From Phycisphaerae bacterium (GTDB lineage: Bacteria; Planctomycetota; Phycisphaerae; Phycisphaerales; SM1A02): a stretch of 60,627 nt of DNA. Position numbers and translations under genes: made by a program. The stretch spans positions 1 to 60,627 of the forward strand of contig PBAY01000013.1 of NCBI GenBank assembly GCA_002717655.1. Direction: 5' to 3'. Shown in pieces: positions 51,121 through 60,627 of the stretch. Position 1 is the first letter of the stretch, and every line of letters begins with the position of its first letter. The notes below the pieces were generated by a model that worked only from the letters and a program-made list of their open reading frames with translations, had not been told where the DNA came from and did no database searches.

Positions 51121-54105
51121 ATGGTCGATAGCACGAGCAATCCAGTGTCACAGCTCCCAGATGAGCCATTGAACCCAGAGTCCGTGATCAACCAGATCAC
51201 CCATGGTCTTCGAGCGCAATCCGAACAGGTTGTGCCATGGTTTCTGGAACAGATGCCACAGATGTATTTCCAGGACACGGACGAGGAAACTCGCCTTGTA
51301 CATCTCAGAGCAATAATCGCCGCCCGGGCCTCTGGCCGGCCGATTGAAATGACGCTTCGAAGTGAAGATGGCTCCCAATGGACTTCCATGCGGCCACTTG
51401 ACTACCCGGGCGTTCTGGCTGAACTGGTATCTGAACTGCCGACCGATCAGCCGCTTCGTGCCGCCAAGATCCATACCGCGCACGATGGCTCGCTGGTTCT
51501 CGACACGTTTGAATTCGGCGAAAGCCCTGCGTGCAATCTCGATGATCCGGAACAGCAGGCCAAGCTGCAGGAATTCATCGACTACGACGGCCCTGACATG
51601 CCTGACTGGACTCCGGAAGAGATCAAAGATTTTCTTCTGCGTTGTTCTGCAGACTACGTCCTGACGCTGACGCCACTGCGAATGGCCAAGCATTGGGCCA
51701 TGTTCAAGGAACTCACTGGAACGGATGACACCGCCATTCGCCTTGAGCCCGAAGCAGATCCAAACCAGAGTCGCATCTCGATCGCCGTGGGCAACAGCAC
51801 ACGCCGCACCATGCTGGAACGAATTGCAGGACGACTCAGTCATTCCGCAATCAATATTCATCGCGCCTATCTGGACAGCATCAATGATGGTGAAAATGGA
51901 ACCATCAGCATGTTGGGATTCGTGGTCCAGGGACCCGATGGCCCCATCGATCCCGATGGTGAACTGTGGGGTCGAGTCGAGCATGATCTTCGCAGGATCA
52001 AGTGGGTTCACAAGAAAGCGCTGGAACTCAGTCGACGACATGAACACATCGATCTCACACACGCCGAGCTATTTGAGGCGATGTGCGATCTCGTTCACCA
52101 GAAGCTGCTGAAGATCAATCGTTACGCATTCACCGCGGAACGCATCAGAAGACTTGCCGAAAACAACATCGATCTGGCCATGACCATCTGCGATCTCTTT
52201 CTCGATCGCTTCAATCCGAGTCATCCTCTTGAGGATGCGATCTTCCAGGATCGCTGTGCAGGCATACAGGCACGACTGGAAGATGAAGTTGATGGCCAGG
52301 ACGCCTGCACCATTCTGGGTGCGATGATCACCGCGACGTCGATGGTGCTGAGAACCAACATCTACGTGAACAGTCGATATGGCCTTGCCATGCGGCTGGA
52401 CCCTTCATTCCTGCAGTGCGAGGATCGACCGGAGCTCCCCTTCGGTGTGTTCTTCGTCCACGGGCGTGGTTCCAATGGATTCCACGTGCGATTCAGGGAC
52501 ATTGCCCGTGGTGGCATCCGTGCAGTCGTTCCCCGCAGTGCGGCTCAGCATTCCCGCGAGTCGGAACGTCTCTATGACGAAGCCTACGGACTGGCCCATG
52601 CCCAGCAGTTGAAGAACAAGGACATCCCCGAGGGTGGATCCAAGGCGGCCGTACTGGTGGAACCAGGTGCCAGAGCGGACCGTGCGGTCAAGGGATTCGT
52701 CGATTCCCTGCTGGACCTGATCACACCTGATGAGAATATTCGCTCACGCATCGTCGATCGACTGAATGAGCCGGAACTGCTTTATCTCGGACCTGATGAG
52801 AACATCACACCGAAGTTGATCGAATGGATTGTGGATCGCGCCCAGCGACGCGGCTATCCGGTCCCGACAGCACTGATGAGCTCGAAGCCGGGAGCCGGTA
52901 TCAACCACAAGGAATATGGCGTCACTTCTGAAGGCGTTGCCGTGTTCCTGGAAGTCGGACTGAAGGCTGTCGGGATTGATCCCAGAAAACAGCACTTCTC
53001 CGTCAAGATCACCGGCGGACCAGATGGTGATGTCGGCGGAAACCTGATCCGAATTCTGGATCGTGACTTCGGCAAGAACGTGCGGTACGTGGGTATTGCC
53101 GATGGCAGTGGTTCTGCTGAATGTCCAGAAGGGCTGGATCATGCTGAACTGCTGCGACTGGTCGACAATGGATCGCCAATCGCCGAGTTCGATCGAAGCA
53201 AGCTTTCTGAACATGGCCGGGTGACCAGCCTTGATGAACCGGACGGCGTCCGCCTGCGCAATACGCTTCACAATCGGGTCGTTGCCGATGCATTCGTGCC
53301 CTGCGGTGGCCGGCCTGCAACCATACATGAAGGCAACTGGCGAGAGTTTCTGAAGCCGGATGGAACGTCTTCCAGTCGGATCGTGGTTGAAGGGGCCAAC
53401 CTGTTCCTCACCCCCGTCGCCCGCGAAGAACTCACCTCTCTGGGGACTCTGATCTTCAAGGACAGCTCCGCCAACAAATGCGGCGTGATCTGTTCCAGCT
53501 ATGAAATCATTTCAAGCATGCTTCTGAATGAACAGGAGTTCCTGGACATCAAGCCCGAATTCGTATCGGAGGTTCTGGACAAGCTGCGTGCCTTTGCCCG
53601 CCGCGAGGCGGAACTGCTGGTACGCCTGCATCGCCAGCAGGCTGACACCCAACTGCCACAGATGAGTATTCGGCTCAGCAAATCCGTCATTCGCACCGCT
53701 GACGCCATCGAGCCTGCGATCAACGATCTGACCGGAGAGAATCTGGAACTGATCCGTGATGTGATCTATGACCACCTTCCGACTTCACTGCTGAATGTCG
53801 CGAAGGATCGACTTCACGACAGAATTCCTCAGGCGTATCTCAAGTGGATGGCCGCAAAATCACTTGCTGCACGACTGGTCTATCGCGAAGGCATTGATCC
53901 TCTGGAGAAGATGCCGATCAATACCATCTGCGGGATGGCGCTGGACTTCCTGCGACTGGAACGAGAACGCGATCTGCTGGCACAGGAAGTCGACCAGTCC
54001 TCCTTGCCGCATCTTGAGCGAATCGCCAACATTCTCAGGCAGACCGGCATTCTGAGCACGATGAACAATCAGAACAACGGCGAATCCAACGGCGGCTCTT
54101 CATGA
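51121..54105 (+). CDS. Large NAD-type glutamate dehydrogenase (yeast Gdh2-like)
   Basis: 994 residues from ATG 51121; a GTG at 51061 would add 20 unconserved-looking residues. Long N-terminal regulatory region, then the catalytic dehydrogenase core (about 440-760): FFVHGRGSNGFHVRFRDIAR, GGIRAVVPRSAAQHSRESER, KDIPEGGSKAAVLVEPG with the lysine, YLGPDENITPKLIEW, then the NAD domain around SVKITGGPDGDVGGNLIRIL. ERVVEGANLFLTPVAREEL and GVICSSYEIISSMLL are further signatures. It resembles the 115-kDa class found in fungi, deaminating glutamate with NAD+. It overlaps the next gene by 4 nt. Confidence 0.93.
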   Translation: MVDSTSNPVSQLPDEPLNPESVINQITHGLRAQSEQVVPWFLEQMPQMYFQDTDEETRLVHLRAIIAARASGRPIEMTLRSEDGSQWTSMRPLDYPGVLAELVSELPTDQPLRAAKIHTAHDGSLVLDTFEFGESPACNLDDPEQQAKLQEFIDYDGPDMPDWTPEEIKDFLLRCSADYVLTLTPLRMAKHWAMFKELTGTDDTAIRLEPEADPNQSRISIAVGNSTRRTMLERIAGRLSHSAINIHRAYLDSINDGENGTISMLGFVVQGPDGPIDPDGELWGRVEHDLRRIKWVHKKALELSRRHEHIDLTHAELFEAMCDLVHQKLLKINRYAFTAERIRRLAENNIDLAMTICDLFLDRFNPSHPLEDAIFQDRCAGIQARLEDEVDGQDACTILGAMITATSMVLRTNIYVNSRYGLAMRLDPSFLQCEDRPELPFGVFFVHGRGSNGFHVRFRDIARGGIRAVVPRSAAQHSRESERLYDEAYGLAHAQQLKNKDIPEGGSKAAVLVEPGARADRAVKGFVDSLLDLITPDENIRSRIVDRLNEPELLYLGPDENITPKLIEWIVDRAQRRGYPVPTALMSSKPGAGINHKEYGVTSEGVAVFLEVGLKAVGIDPRKQHFSVKITGGPDGDVGGNLIRILDRDFGKNVRYVGIADGSGSAECPEGLDHAELLRLVDNGSPIAEFDRSKLSEHGRVTSLDEPDGVRLRNTLHNRVVADAFVPCGGRPATIHEGNWREFLKPDGTSSSRIVVEGANLFLTPVAREELTSLGTLIFKDSSANKCGVICSSYEIISSMLLNEQEFLDIKPEFVSEVLDKLRAFARREAELLVRLHRQQADTQLPQMSIRLSKSVIRTADAIEPAINDLTGENLELIRDVIYDHLPTSLLNVAKDRLHDRIPQAYLKWMAAKSLAARLVYREGIDPLEKMPINTICGMALDFLRLERERDLLAQEVDQSSLPHLERIANILRQTGILSTMNNQNNGESNGGSS

Positions 54106-55499
54106 ATACGCTGCTGGTGATCCTGCTTTCGCTCGGCGCCTTGCTTCAGAGCGACACAGGCGAAGCTCCACCAGCGGAACCCAAAGAGAGACCACCTGCT
54201 GATGCTTCTGCAGAAACGGCAGAGGCGACGCTCACACGTGTGATCATCTACCCCTCCCGACTACATGCCGTAGCGGGACACATCCTCGAGGAAACCGAGA
54301 GCAAACTTGAAATTCGTGATCGACAGGGAGAAATCAAGACCTTTGATCCATCCCTGATCTTCTCAATGGTGCGATTGAAGGACATCAAGGAGCCTGTACC
54401 GGCAGTGGTGCTGCTTCATGATGGCCGTCGTCGAGAAGGACTGCTCAAGGAAGATGGCTTCGACGTGGTGAGAATGAAAATCCACCATGTAGACCATGCC
54501 TTTCCTCGTTCTGAAGTCGCGTTGGTCCAGCTGCTGCCTTCGTTCGATGAACAATATCAACGCTGGCTGGACAGGCTTGATCGAACGGATCCTGACGCCT
54601 GGCTGCAGATGTGTCGCTGGCTGGATGATCAGGAGCAATGGGTGGAAGCCCAATCCGAACTTGAAGCACTCCTCAGCGAGCATGACTCGGAACTGGCCTA
54701 CCGGCTTCTGCGTCGAGTCAACGCACAAATCGCACTGGAATTCTCATCCTCAGTCGGATCCGATCGAACGACGGTCGCCAGATCACGTGACACGATGCCG
54801 GAACTTGTTTCCGCATCGGATGTGAATCTGATTCGTGTCTACGAGATCGATCTCGAGAATCCACCAAAGCTGAGTATTCCAAGAAGCTCGAGAAAGAAAC
54901 TGCTTGAGCGATACCCCGACAGCAATCTGCTTCCCCAGAATGAACGAGACCAACAAGCCTTCATGAAGGCGGATCCGACCAGCGTCGTCGAGATCATGTT
55001 CGCACTGCGTGCTCGGGACCTGTATCCGGAAATCAAGGTGCTCACCGAGCCCGAAGTGCTTCAGACGTTTCGAACCGGCATCCACGATTCCTGGCTGCTC
55101 AACAAATGTGGTTCACGAGCCTGCCATGGTGGACCCGAGGAAAAAGCCGGCCGATTCCGCCTCCATCGAGTCCAGCCGCCCAATGACCGAGTCCGAACCA
55201 GCAATCTTCTTGTCCTGAACAGGCTTGAAATCGATGGCAGACGACTGCTGGACTGGAACAACCCTGCAGATTCTCTGGTCTACCAGTATGCCCTGCCCCC
55301 CACGGCAGCAAAGACGCCCCATCCACCCGTAAAGGGCTACAAACCGGTCTTTACCGAGGCCGATTCGGATTTGAACCGGATTTATCTGGACTGGGTGGAA
55401 GCCATGATCAGGAGGCATCATCGGGACTGGCCTGTTGAGTATGTCCCCTGGGCCGCCAAGGCCCCTGAGCAGGACACCCCGGCCGGGGACAAGCCCTGA
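54102..55499 (+). CDS. Secreted protein with CX4CH motif
   Basis: 465 residues. A signal peptide (MNTLLVILLSLGALLQS) is followed by an acidic Pro/Ala segment, a soluble region with a beta-rich N-domain (VIIYPSRLHAVAGHILEETE), helices around 170-200, and a C-terminal part with NKCGSRACHGGPEEKAGRF. This Cys-x4-Cys-His resembles cytochrome c haem sites, though CX4CH is rarer than CX2CH. A YQYALPPTAAKTPHPP loop follows, typical of Planctomycetota cytochrome-like domains. ATG 54102 overlaps the GDH stop by 4 nt, coupling an exported protein to a cytosolic enzyme. Confidence 0.8.
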   Translation: MNTLLVILLSLGALLQSDTGEAPPAEPKERPPADASAETAEATLTRVIIYPSRLHAVAGHILEETESKLEIRDRQGEIKTFDPSLIFSMVRLKDIKEPVPAVVLLHDGRRREGLLKEDGFDVVRMKIHHVDHAFPRSEVALVQLLPSFDEQYQRWLDRLDRTDPDAWLQMCRWLDDQEQWVEAQSELEALLSEHDSELAYRLLRRVNAQIALEFSSSVGSDRTTVARSRDTMPELVSASDVNLIRVYEIDLENPPKLSIPRSSRKKLLERYPDSNLLPQNERDQQAFMKADPTSVVEIMFALRARDLYPEIKVLTEPEVLQTFRTGIHDSWLLNKCGSRACHGGPEEKAGRFRLHRVQPPNDRVRTSNLLVLNRLEIDGRRLLDWNNPADSLVYQYALPPTAAKTPHPPVKGYKPVFTEADSDLNRIYLDWVEAMIRRHHRDWPVEYVPWAAKAPEQDTPAGDKP

Positions 55500-55561
55500 T
55501 CAACCTCCCTAGGCGGTCCATCGGCTACACTTCGAGATCCGGCCCCTACAGAGGATGATCT

Positions 55562-57484
55562 ATGACCCCGCGGCTCTTCCGACTTGTTGCAGCAACGACA
55601 CTGGCACTTCCTTTGGTAACCATGCAGGCGTGTGATGATGCTGATGCGGCAGCACGCGTCTCCGTTGCCCAGTCTCTCAGCGATGCGGCTTCAGAGTCGT
55701 TTCTTGCAGGGTCTGATTCAGCCAAGATCAACAAGGTGATTCGATCACTCCAGAGTTTGAGCGGTGGCACCAAGATCCAGATGGCGACTCGTGATCGAAT
55801 GCTGTCATCAATGCAGCTGCAACTGGCCAGTATTGAGATGAACAACCTCTATCAGGCTGAAGTTGCCACTCGACATGATCTACTCCGACTTCGTGCCATG
55901 GCTGATGTCGCGGGCAGAATGTCGAGTTTCGCCTCAGCCCGGGAAAACAATCCGGGCCAGACGGACATGCAGGCACTCAGTGATCGCCGGGAACAGATCA
56001 GCGCTCAAGTGGAACAACTTCGTCAACAGTCCGCGCAGACTGATGAGCCCATTCGCTCAACCATGGCCGATCTTGAACTGGCCGCTGAATCCGTCAGCAG
56101 CCTCAGACGTCAGGCTCAGCAGGCTCGAGATGAAGCCGCCGTTGCTGGAACGCTTGAACGATTCCCGATTATTGAAAAGGCCATTGATCTTGAACGGGAA
56201 GCGGATCGAATTGAAGCTGAAATGATGCGAAAGGAACTCTCTCTGGAACTGGCCTACCGCCCTGCCAAGGAGATGTTCAATCGCTCACGTGGAGATCTTG
56301 AAGCGATGGTTGCCGAGATCGACGCCGCTTCAGGGTCCCTTGAACAATCTGCACGCGATACACGTGATGCCGCAGCAGCAGCCCGCTCAGCATTGAGCGA
56401 ACTTGATGGCAGGATCACCAGCCTTTCCCGTCAGGTTTCGGAACGCATGTCGAATGACCTTCGCGGAAGCTATGAAACCGCGACCCGTGAACTCTCCTCT
56501 GCTGCATCCAATGCCAAGAAGGCTGGTCGTGGTGGCGAGAACAGCAAGCTTGCCCGGGAAGAACTGGATCTGCTGAAGAATCGCATTGAACTGGCTGATG
56601 CCGAACTGGCCACGATGCGAGTCAGAGGACTTGATGAGTGGATCCGCATTCTGGAGCTCCTTTCCTCCAACGACGACCTGGGCAACCGCGATGCATGGAA
56701 ACTCGAAGCCAGCGAAGCTCGAACCCAACGAGACTCCGCTGCCCAAGTCGGACTCGAGTCAATTGATTCAGTACTGAGCTCAAGTTCAATCGGAGCAGCC
56801 AAGCTTGATCTGGAGCGATCCAAGGCATTCCTTTCCGGAACAGCGATGCCCGAAACTCCTGCTGAAACAGCTTCAGAGCCACGTGATGCTGGACGAGGAC
56901 GACGCACCCCGCCTTCCGGAGGTGGACAGGCCTCCTCCGCTCCAGTTGCCGGAGGGACGGGCTACCCGACCCCACAGGCACTGGCCAAGGCCTTCAATGA
57001 TGCAGCAGCTTCTGGAAACGGCATGAAGGTCGCGATCTTCATGGCGTCGGCAACCACCAGCGCCTCTCCTGATAAGAATCAGCAAATGCGCGTTGCTGCG
57101 GCATTCGGAAATCTCCTGTTGGAAGTGCTGGATACCGCCAAGGCGAAGTTCGGTGGCACACCACCACCTGAAATCGACATGATGATGCAGTTCATGAACA
57201 TGATGAGCGGGATTCGAGTCGATCCCTCCTCCATCAAGGTGACCGGTGACACGGCCACCCTTGAGGTCAGCATGATGGGCCAGTCGGAGACCGGCAGCCT
57301 CGTCAAGACGGCCTCAGGCTGGATGATCGACGGTGATGACACGTCCGGCTCACCCGTCCCGACCATGGGTGATGGAGAAGTCGATCTCACCACGCTCCAG
57401 AACATCCTCAAGCAGCTTCAGGATGGCACCATCTCCAATCAGGACCAGTTCAACGAGGCCATGAGCAACATCAGCCTTCAGTAG
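55562..57484 (+). CDS. Secreted coiled-coil protein, unknown
   Basis: 640 residues. An N-terminal signal peptide (FRLVAATTLALPLVTMQA) ends before Cys24, with a poor lipobox. Residues 60-430 are long helices with heptads (SAQVEQLRQQSAQTDEPIRS, LSRQVSERMSNDLRGSYETA). A Gly/Pro/Thr-rich linker (about 440-475) precedes a globular C-terminal domain (YPTPQALAKAFNDAAASGNG, VTGDTATLEVSMMGQSETGS) similar in layout to small ligand-binding or NTF2-like folds. GAGGAT precedes the start. Function unknown. It is convergent with queG and overlaps it by 14 nt. Confidence 0.72.
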   Translation: MTPRLFRLVAATTLALPLVTMQACDDADAAARVSVAQSLSDAASESFLAGSDSAKINKVIRSLQSLSGGTKIQMATRDRMLSSMQLQLASIEMNNLYQAEVATRHDLLRLRAMADVAGRMSSFASARENNPGQTDMQALSDRREQISAQVEQLRQQSAQTDEPIRSTMADLELAAESVSSLRRQAQQARDEAAVAGTLERFPIIEKAIDLEREADRIEAEMMRKELSLELAYRPAKEMFNRSRGDLEAMVAEIDAASGSLEQSARDTRDAAAAARSALSELDGRITSLSRQVSERMSNDLRGSYETATRELSSAASNAKKAGRGGENSKLAREELDLLKNRIELADAELATMRVRGLDEWIRILELLSSNDDLGNRDAWKLEASEARTQRDSAAQVGLESIDSVLSSSSIGAAKLDLERSKAFLSGTAMPETPAETASEPRDAGRGRRTPPSGGGQASSAPVAGGTGYPTPQALAKAFNDAAASGNGMKVAIFMASATTSASPDKNQQMRVAAAFGNLLLEVLDTAKAKFGGTPPPEIDMMMQFMNMMSGIRVDPSSIKVTGDTATLEVSMMGQSETGSLVKTASGWMIDGDDTSGSPVPTMGDGEVDLTTLQNILKQLQDGTISNQDQFNEAMSNISLQ

Positions 57485-58583
57485 CGTCTGAAGCCTCGTC
57501 CAGCTGTCTGAGTACTTCGATCGCGGTATCCCTCACCAGCGGTGCTTCCTCTGCATCAGCCGCAAGCTGTCGCAGTTGGCTCAGCAACTCGGCCGCCGGG
57601 CCTCTTCGGATCAGATTGCCGGCGACGATCACCGCATTCCTTCTGATCATGTCCAGTTTGGCTCGTTTCATCGAGGAACTGATGAAGGCTTCTCGACGGT
57701 CATCCTCGGTCCAGCCGAGTACCTCAAGCACATCCAGCGAAGCGCCTGATTCATCACCGGGCCGGGGCCTCCCCTTGTACTGGTCGTCCCGTACCTGATT
57801 GCGAGTCAACTGGGTCGGCTGATTGTGGGGGCAGGCTTCCTGACAGATGTCACAGCCGAACAACCACTCCCCCATGCCCTCGTGAAACGAAGGATCGACC
57901 GAGGTCCGGTGCTCGATGGTGAGATAGCTGATGCATCGTCTGGCATCCACCGACCAGGGGGTGATGGCATCCGTCGGACAGGCATCGATGCATCGAGTGC
58001 ACGTCCCACACGGATCCTGCGGCCGATCCAACGAATTGGTCGTCGGTTCGATCGCAAGCGTGGTGACGATCTCACCCAGCAGCATCCACGAGCCCACCCC
58101 GGGCTGGATCAGCAGCGTGTGCTTGCCGCTGGCTCCCAGTCCTGCCGCTGCGGCCACCTCCCGCTCCAGTACCGGTGCGGTATCCACACAGGCTCGAAAG
58201 GTCTCGCCGGGATGAAGCTGGGACAATCGATCGGCCACCTGATGAAGCCGCTTCTTCATGTAGCGGTGGTAGTCGCGACCTCGAGCGTATCTCGCAATTC
58301 GACCTCGCCCGGAAGATGAGGAATCATCAGGTTCACCGCCATAACGATCAGCGACCACGATGACGCTTCTGGCTCCGGATACCAGAACGCGTGGATCGAT
58401 TCGAACCGGGACGTTCTCGGTCATCCACTTCATCTCACCATGCTTGCCTGAATCCAGCCACTCCCGCAGGGCGGGTGCCGTCGGGCTCTCCGTCGCATCG
58501 GCAATGCCATGAACAGGAAAGCCTGCTTCACGACAGCAGTCGAGAATCGGTCGTGACGGTTGTCGCTGCGGGCTGGAGGACAT
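57471..58583 (-). CDS. queG: Epoxyqueuosine reductase
   Basis: 370 residues. The cobalamin-binding N-domain contains YARGRDYHRYMKKRLHQVAD, then CVDTAPVLEREVAAAAGLG, whose Asp is the proposed catalytic acid, and GWMLLGEI-like strands. Two [4Fe-4S] motifs follow: CGTCTRCIDACPTDAITP and GCDICQEACPHNQ. A HEAT-like C-terminal segment ends it. It performs the last step of queuosine synthesis, reducing epoxyqueuosine in tRNA. The gene lies just before the helicase gene in the same direction, 5 nt apart. Confidence 0.95.
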   Translation of the reverse strand: MSSSPQRQPSRPILDCCREAGFPVHGIADATESPTAPALREWLDSGKHGEMKWMTENVPVRIDPRVLVSGARSVIVVADRYGGEPDDSSSSGRGRIARYARGRDYHRYMKKRLHQVADRLSQLHPGETFRACVDTAPVLEREVAAAAGLGASGKHTLLIQPGVGSWMLLGEIVTTLAIEPTTNSLDRPQDPCGTCTRCIDACPTDAITPWSVDARRCISYLTIEHRTSVDPSFHEGMGEWLFGCDICQEACPHNQPTQLTRNQVRDDQYKGRPRPGDESGASLDVLEVLGWTEDDRREAFISSSMKRAKLDMIRRNAVIVAGNLIRRGPAAELLSQLRQLAADAEEAPLVRDTAIEVLRQLDEASDATEG

Positions 58584-58588
58584 GTCGC

Positions 58589-60627
58589 CTACTCCGCGTG
58601 ATCACCGATACGGGTCAGCCCGGCATGGGCCACGAGCAAGGTACGTGGACCATACTCATCAAAGTCGATCGTGGCCGTCAACCCTCGTGGTCTGGCCATG
58701 ACTCGCGTGATGCGACCCAGGCCGAATCGCGGGTGCTCCACCTGATCTCCAACCTGGAACAACACCTGTTCACGCGATGGAGAGGGACTGGACCAGTTGC
58801 TGCTCAGGCTTCCTGAAGAAGCCCCCCATGGATCAACCGAGTTGATCATCTCCACGTGATCAGATGGGAGTTCATCGAGAAAGGCGCTGGGCATGGCTCG
58901 GTCACGGAGACCTCGCTGTGTACGCATCATGGCTCTGGTCATCAACAGATCTCTTCGAGCCCGGGTCATCCCGACATAACAGAGCCTTCGCTCCTCTTCC
59001 ATCTGATCAGGATCCGTGAATGAGCGGGCATGAGGAAGAATGCCCTGTTCAAGACCAGCAATCGCGACCACATCGAACTCGAGCCCCTTGGCGGCATGGA
59101 GCGTCATCAGAGTGATCGAGCCCAGCTCGGGATCCACACGATCCGCATCGCTGACCAGTGCAATGGATTCCAGCCAACTCGCCAGTTGCTGATTGATGTC
59201 GGGCAGATCTCCATGCTCGTCAGGCTCGATCTCCTGATCAGCTGCTGCACTCACCAGTTCAGCAAGGTTGGCAACCCGATCATCACCTTCATCACTTTCG
59301 ACCAGTGCTCCTTCAAGCCCTGAATCACGAAGCACCATCGATACCAGATCGGCAAGGTCCAGCCCAAGCAGGGAATTGTTCATGGCCTCCACCCAGCCGT
59401 CGATCATCGAGGTGAATCTGCCAAGCGCCTTTCTCGCCCGGTCGGTCAGTTCAGGCACACCGGATGAAGCACGTATGGCTTCACCGAGCCGCAGACCATT
59501 GGCACGGGCGTGAGCCTCGACACGATCCATCGTGGTCTTGCCGATCCCGCGGGTAGGCACATTGATGATTCGACGCAGTGCGATGTCATCATTTGGATTG
59601 AGCAGAAGACGAAGATAGGACAAGGCATCCTTGATCTCACGTCGCTCATAGAAGGCCGTGCCTCTGGCCACGATGTACGGGACCGATTCACGCCGGAAGG
59701 CATCCTCGAGCACACGGCTCAGGCTGTTCATCCGGTAGAGCACGGCCATTTCCTTCCAGGGTCGACCTTCACGGTTGGCGATCTTGAAGTGGCGGACAAT
59801 CGATTCGGCTTCTTCATGTTCATCAGCCGTGGCTCGCACACAGACCATTGCACCATCTTCAAGATGTGTGTGAAGATCCTTGGCACGATGCGACTGATTT
59901 CGACTGATCAGATCGGCCGCGGCTTTGACAATATGGCCTGTACTACGGAAGTTTCGCCCAAGCGGAACAACGCGAGCTTCTGGATACTGAGCTTCGAAAT
60001 CGAGGATGTTGTGAATATCCGCACCTCGCCAGCGATAGATCGATTGATCCGGATCACCTACGACACAGATATTTCGATGCGCCTTGGCCAGTTGGGATGC
60101 GATGATGAACTGCGCATGGTTCGTATCCTGATATTCATCAACCATGATGTATCGCCAACGCTTCTGAAACGAGTCGCAGATGGATGGATTGTCCAGCAGT
60201 AGTCGAGCAATCAGACGTAGTAGATCGTCGAAGTCGACGGCGTCATTCTGCCTCAGGAGTGATTCATATCGGTTGTAGATCTTGGCCACCGTGCGGTCAT
60301 TGAAGTCTGCGGCCTCCTGTTCAAAGGCAGCGGCATCAAGCAGACGGTTCTTCGCAGATGAGATCGCCGAAAGTACGGCTGCAGGTGGCCAGTTGGAAGT
60401 ACTCAATCCCGCATCGACGATGGCGCGTTTGGCAGCATCCCGCTGATCGGACGTGTCCCAGATTGAATACGTCGAAGCGACACCTGCCGCATCCGACCAG
60501 ATACGAAGTTGTCGCGCGCAAAAGGCATGAAACGTACTGACCTGCATTCGAGAGGTCATCACGTCACCCACCACACCAGCAACTCGCTCGCGCATCTGCG
60601 CAGCGGCCTTGTTGGTAAAGGTCAATG
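58589..60627 (-). CDS. PcrA/UvrD-type superfamily 1A DNA helicase, 5' truncated by window edge
   Basis: About 679 codons, frame open to the window end, so Walker A and the N-terminus lie outside. Motif Ia is LTFTNKAAAQMRERV, motif II VDEYQDTNHAQ, motif III GDPDQSIYRWRGADIHNIL, motif IV GRNFRSTGHIV, motif V TLHAAKGLEFDVVAI, motif VI RRLCYVGMTRARRDLL. The C-terminal GDQVEHPRFGLGRITRV is the Tudor-like tail of PcrA/UvrD that contacts RNA polymerase. A 3'-5' helicase in repair and replication. It is upstream of queG on the minus strand. Confidence 0.95.
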   Translation of the reverse strand, partial: LTFTNKAAAQMRERVAGVVGDVMTSRMQVSTFHAFCARQLRIWSDAAGVASTYSIWDTSDQRDAAKRAIVDAGLSTSNWPPAAVLSAISSAKNRLLDAAAFEQEAADFNDRTVAKIYNRYESLLRQNDAVDFDDLLRLIARLLLDNPSICDSFQKRWRYIMVDEYQDTNHAQFIIASQLAKAHRNICVVGDPDQSIYRWRGADIHNILDFEAQYPEARVVPLGRNFRSTGHIVKAAADLISRNQSHRAKDLHTHLEDGAMVCVRATADEHEEAESIVRHFKIANREGRPWKEMAVLYRMNSLSRVLEDAFRRESVPYIVARGTAFYERREIKDALSYLRLLLNPNDDIALRRIINVPTRGIGKTTMDRVEAHARANGLRLGEAIRASSGVPELTDRARKALGRFTSMIDGWVEAMNNSLLGLDLADLVSMVLRDSGLEGALVESDEGDDRVANLAELVSAAADQEIEPDEHGDLPDINQQLASWLESIALVSDADRVDPELGSITLMTLHAAKGLEFDVVAIAGLEQGILPHARSFTDPDQMEEERRLCYVGMTRARRDLLMTRAMMRTQRGLRDRAMPSAFLDELPSDHVEMINSVDPWGASSGSLSSNWSSPSPSREQVLFQVGDQVEHPRFGLGRITRVMARPRGLTATIDFDEYGPRTLLVAHAGLTRIGDHAE

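Noticed and set aside
1..60627. tRNA, rRNA, CRISPR, insertion sequences or prophage
   Set aside because: No cloverleaf, repeat-spacer array, transposase or phage gene could be recognised on either strand.

Overview
The window looks like a chromosomal segment of a marine Planctomycetota bacterium, most likely of the Phycisphaerae type. The signs are a PEP-CTERM-like protein ending in an Ala/Gly/Leu helix plus a poly-Arg tail (typical of that class), a DUF1080 protein, a secreted tricorn protease, a fibro-slime domain protein, a MoxR/DUF58/BatA/vWA block and a large NAD-type glutamate dehydrogenase. Phylum and class are inferred from gene content only. I see no rRNA, tRNA, CRISPR array, insertion sequence or prophage. 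The genes are tightly packed, with many 4-nt stop/start overlaps and several convergent genes that overlap at their 3' ends.

Layout. 1-9.1 kb: glycan use, with the tail of a DUF1080 hydrolase, a small lipoprotein, an OprB-type porin, a SRPBCC protein, and a GH38 alpha-mannosidase coupled to a sodium:solute symporter, then a YggU-family protein. 9.2-18.3 kb (all minus): a surface-polysaccharide operon, read as GDP-mannose 3,5-epimerase, fused E1 alpha/beta 2-oxoacid dehydrogenase, a lipoyl-PSBD-hexapeptide acyltransferase fusion, exosortase-type polysaccharide deacetylase, GT4 glycosyltransferase, WcaF-like acetyltransferase and a class II glutamine amidotransferase, with an MFS transporter after a larger gap. 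18.5-19.3 kb: PEP-CTERM-like protein with its own terminator. 19.9-27 kb: tricorn protease, a 37-aa membrane microprotein, MscS-like channel, ferredoxin-NADP reductase and fibro-slime protein. 27.2-35.4 kb: MurA, an Mla/MCE-like lipid transport operon (two DUF4190 proteins, MlaF, MlaD) ending in a SpoU methyltransferase, MurD and PyrD. 35.4-43.1 kb: TPR-YggX fusion and the BatA/DUF58/MoxR/vWA block. 43.2-51 kb: an ABC permease fused to an NHL propeller, its binding lipoprotein, a coiled-coil membrane protein, a two-TM protein, NrnA and RibF. 51.1-60.6 kb: NAD-glutamate dehydrogenase coupled to a secreted CX4CH protein, a coiled-coil secreted protein, QueG and a PcrA/UvrD helicase cut by the window edge.

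The most unusual unit is the E1 plus lipoyl-PSBD-LbH pair at 14159-17219. It keeps the E1, swinging arm and E3-docking domain of a 2-oxoacid dehydrogenase complex, but the normal E2 acyltransferase core is replaced by a left-handed beta-helix sugar O/N-acyltransferase. I infer a machine that charges a lipoyl arm with an acyl group taken straight from a 2-oxoacid and passes it to a polysaccharide precursor, bypassing acyl-CoA. Other notable architectures are the permease-NHL fusion, the TPR-YggX fusion, a RibF with an altered HxGH motif, and a symporter with a roughly 125-residue soluble insert.
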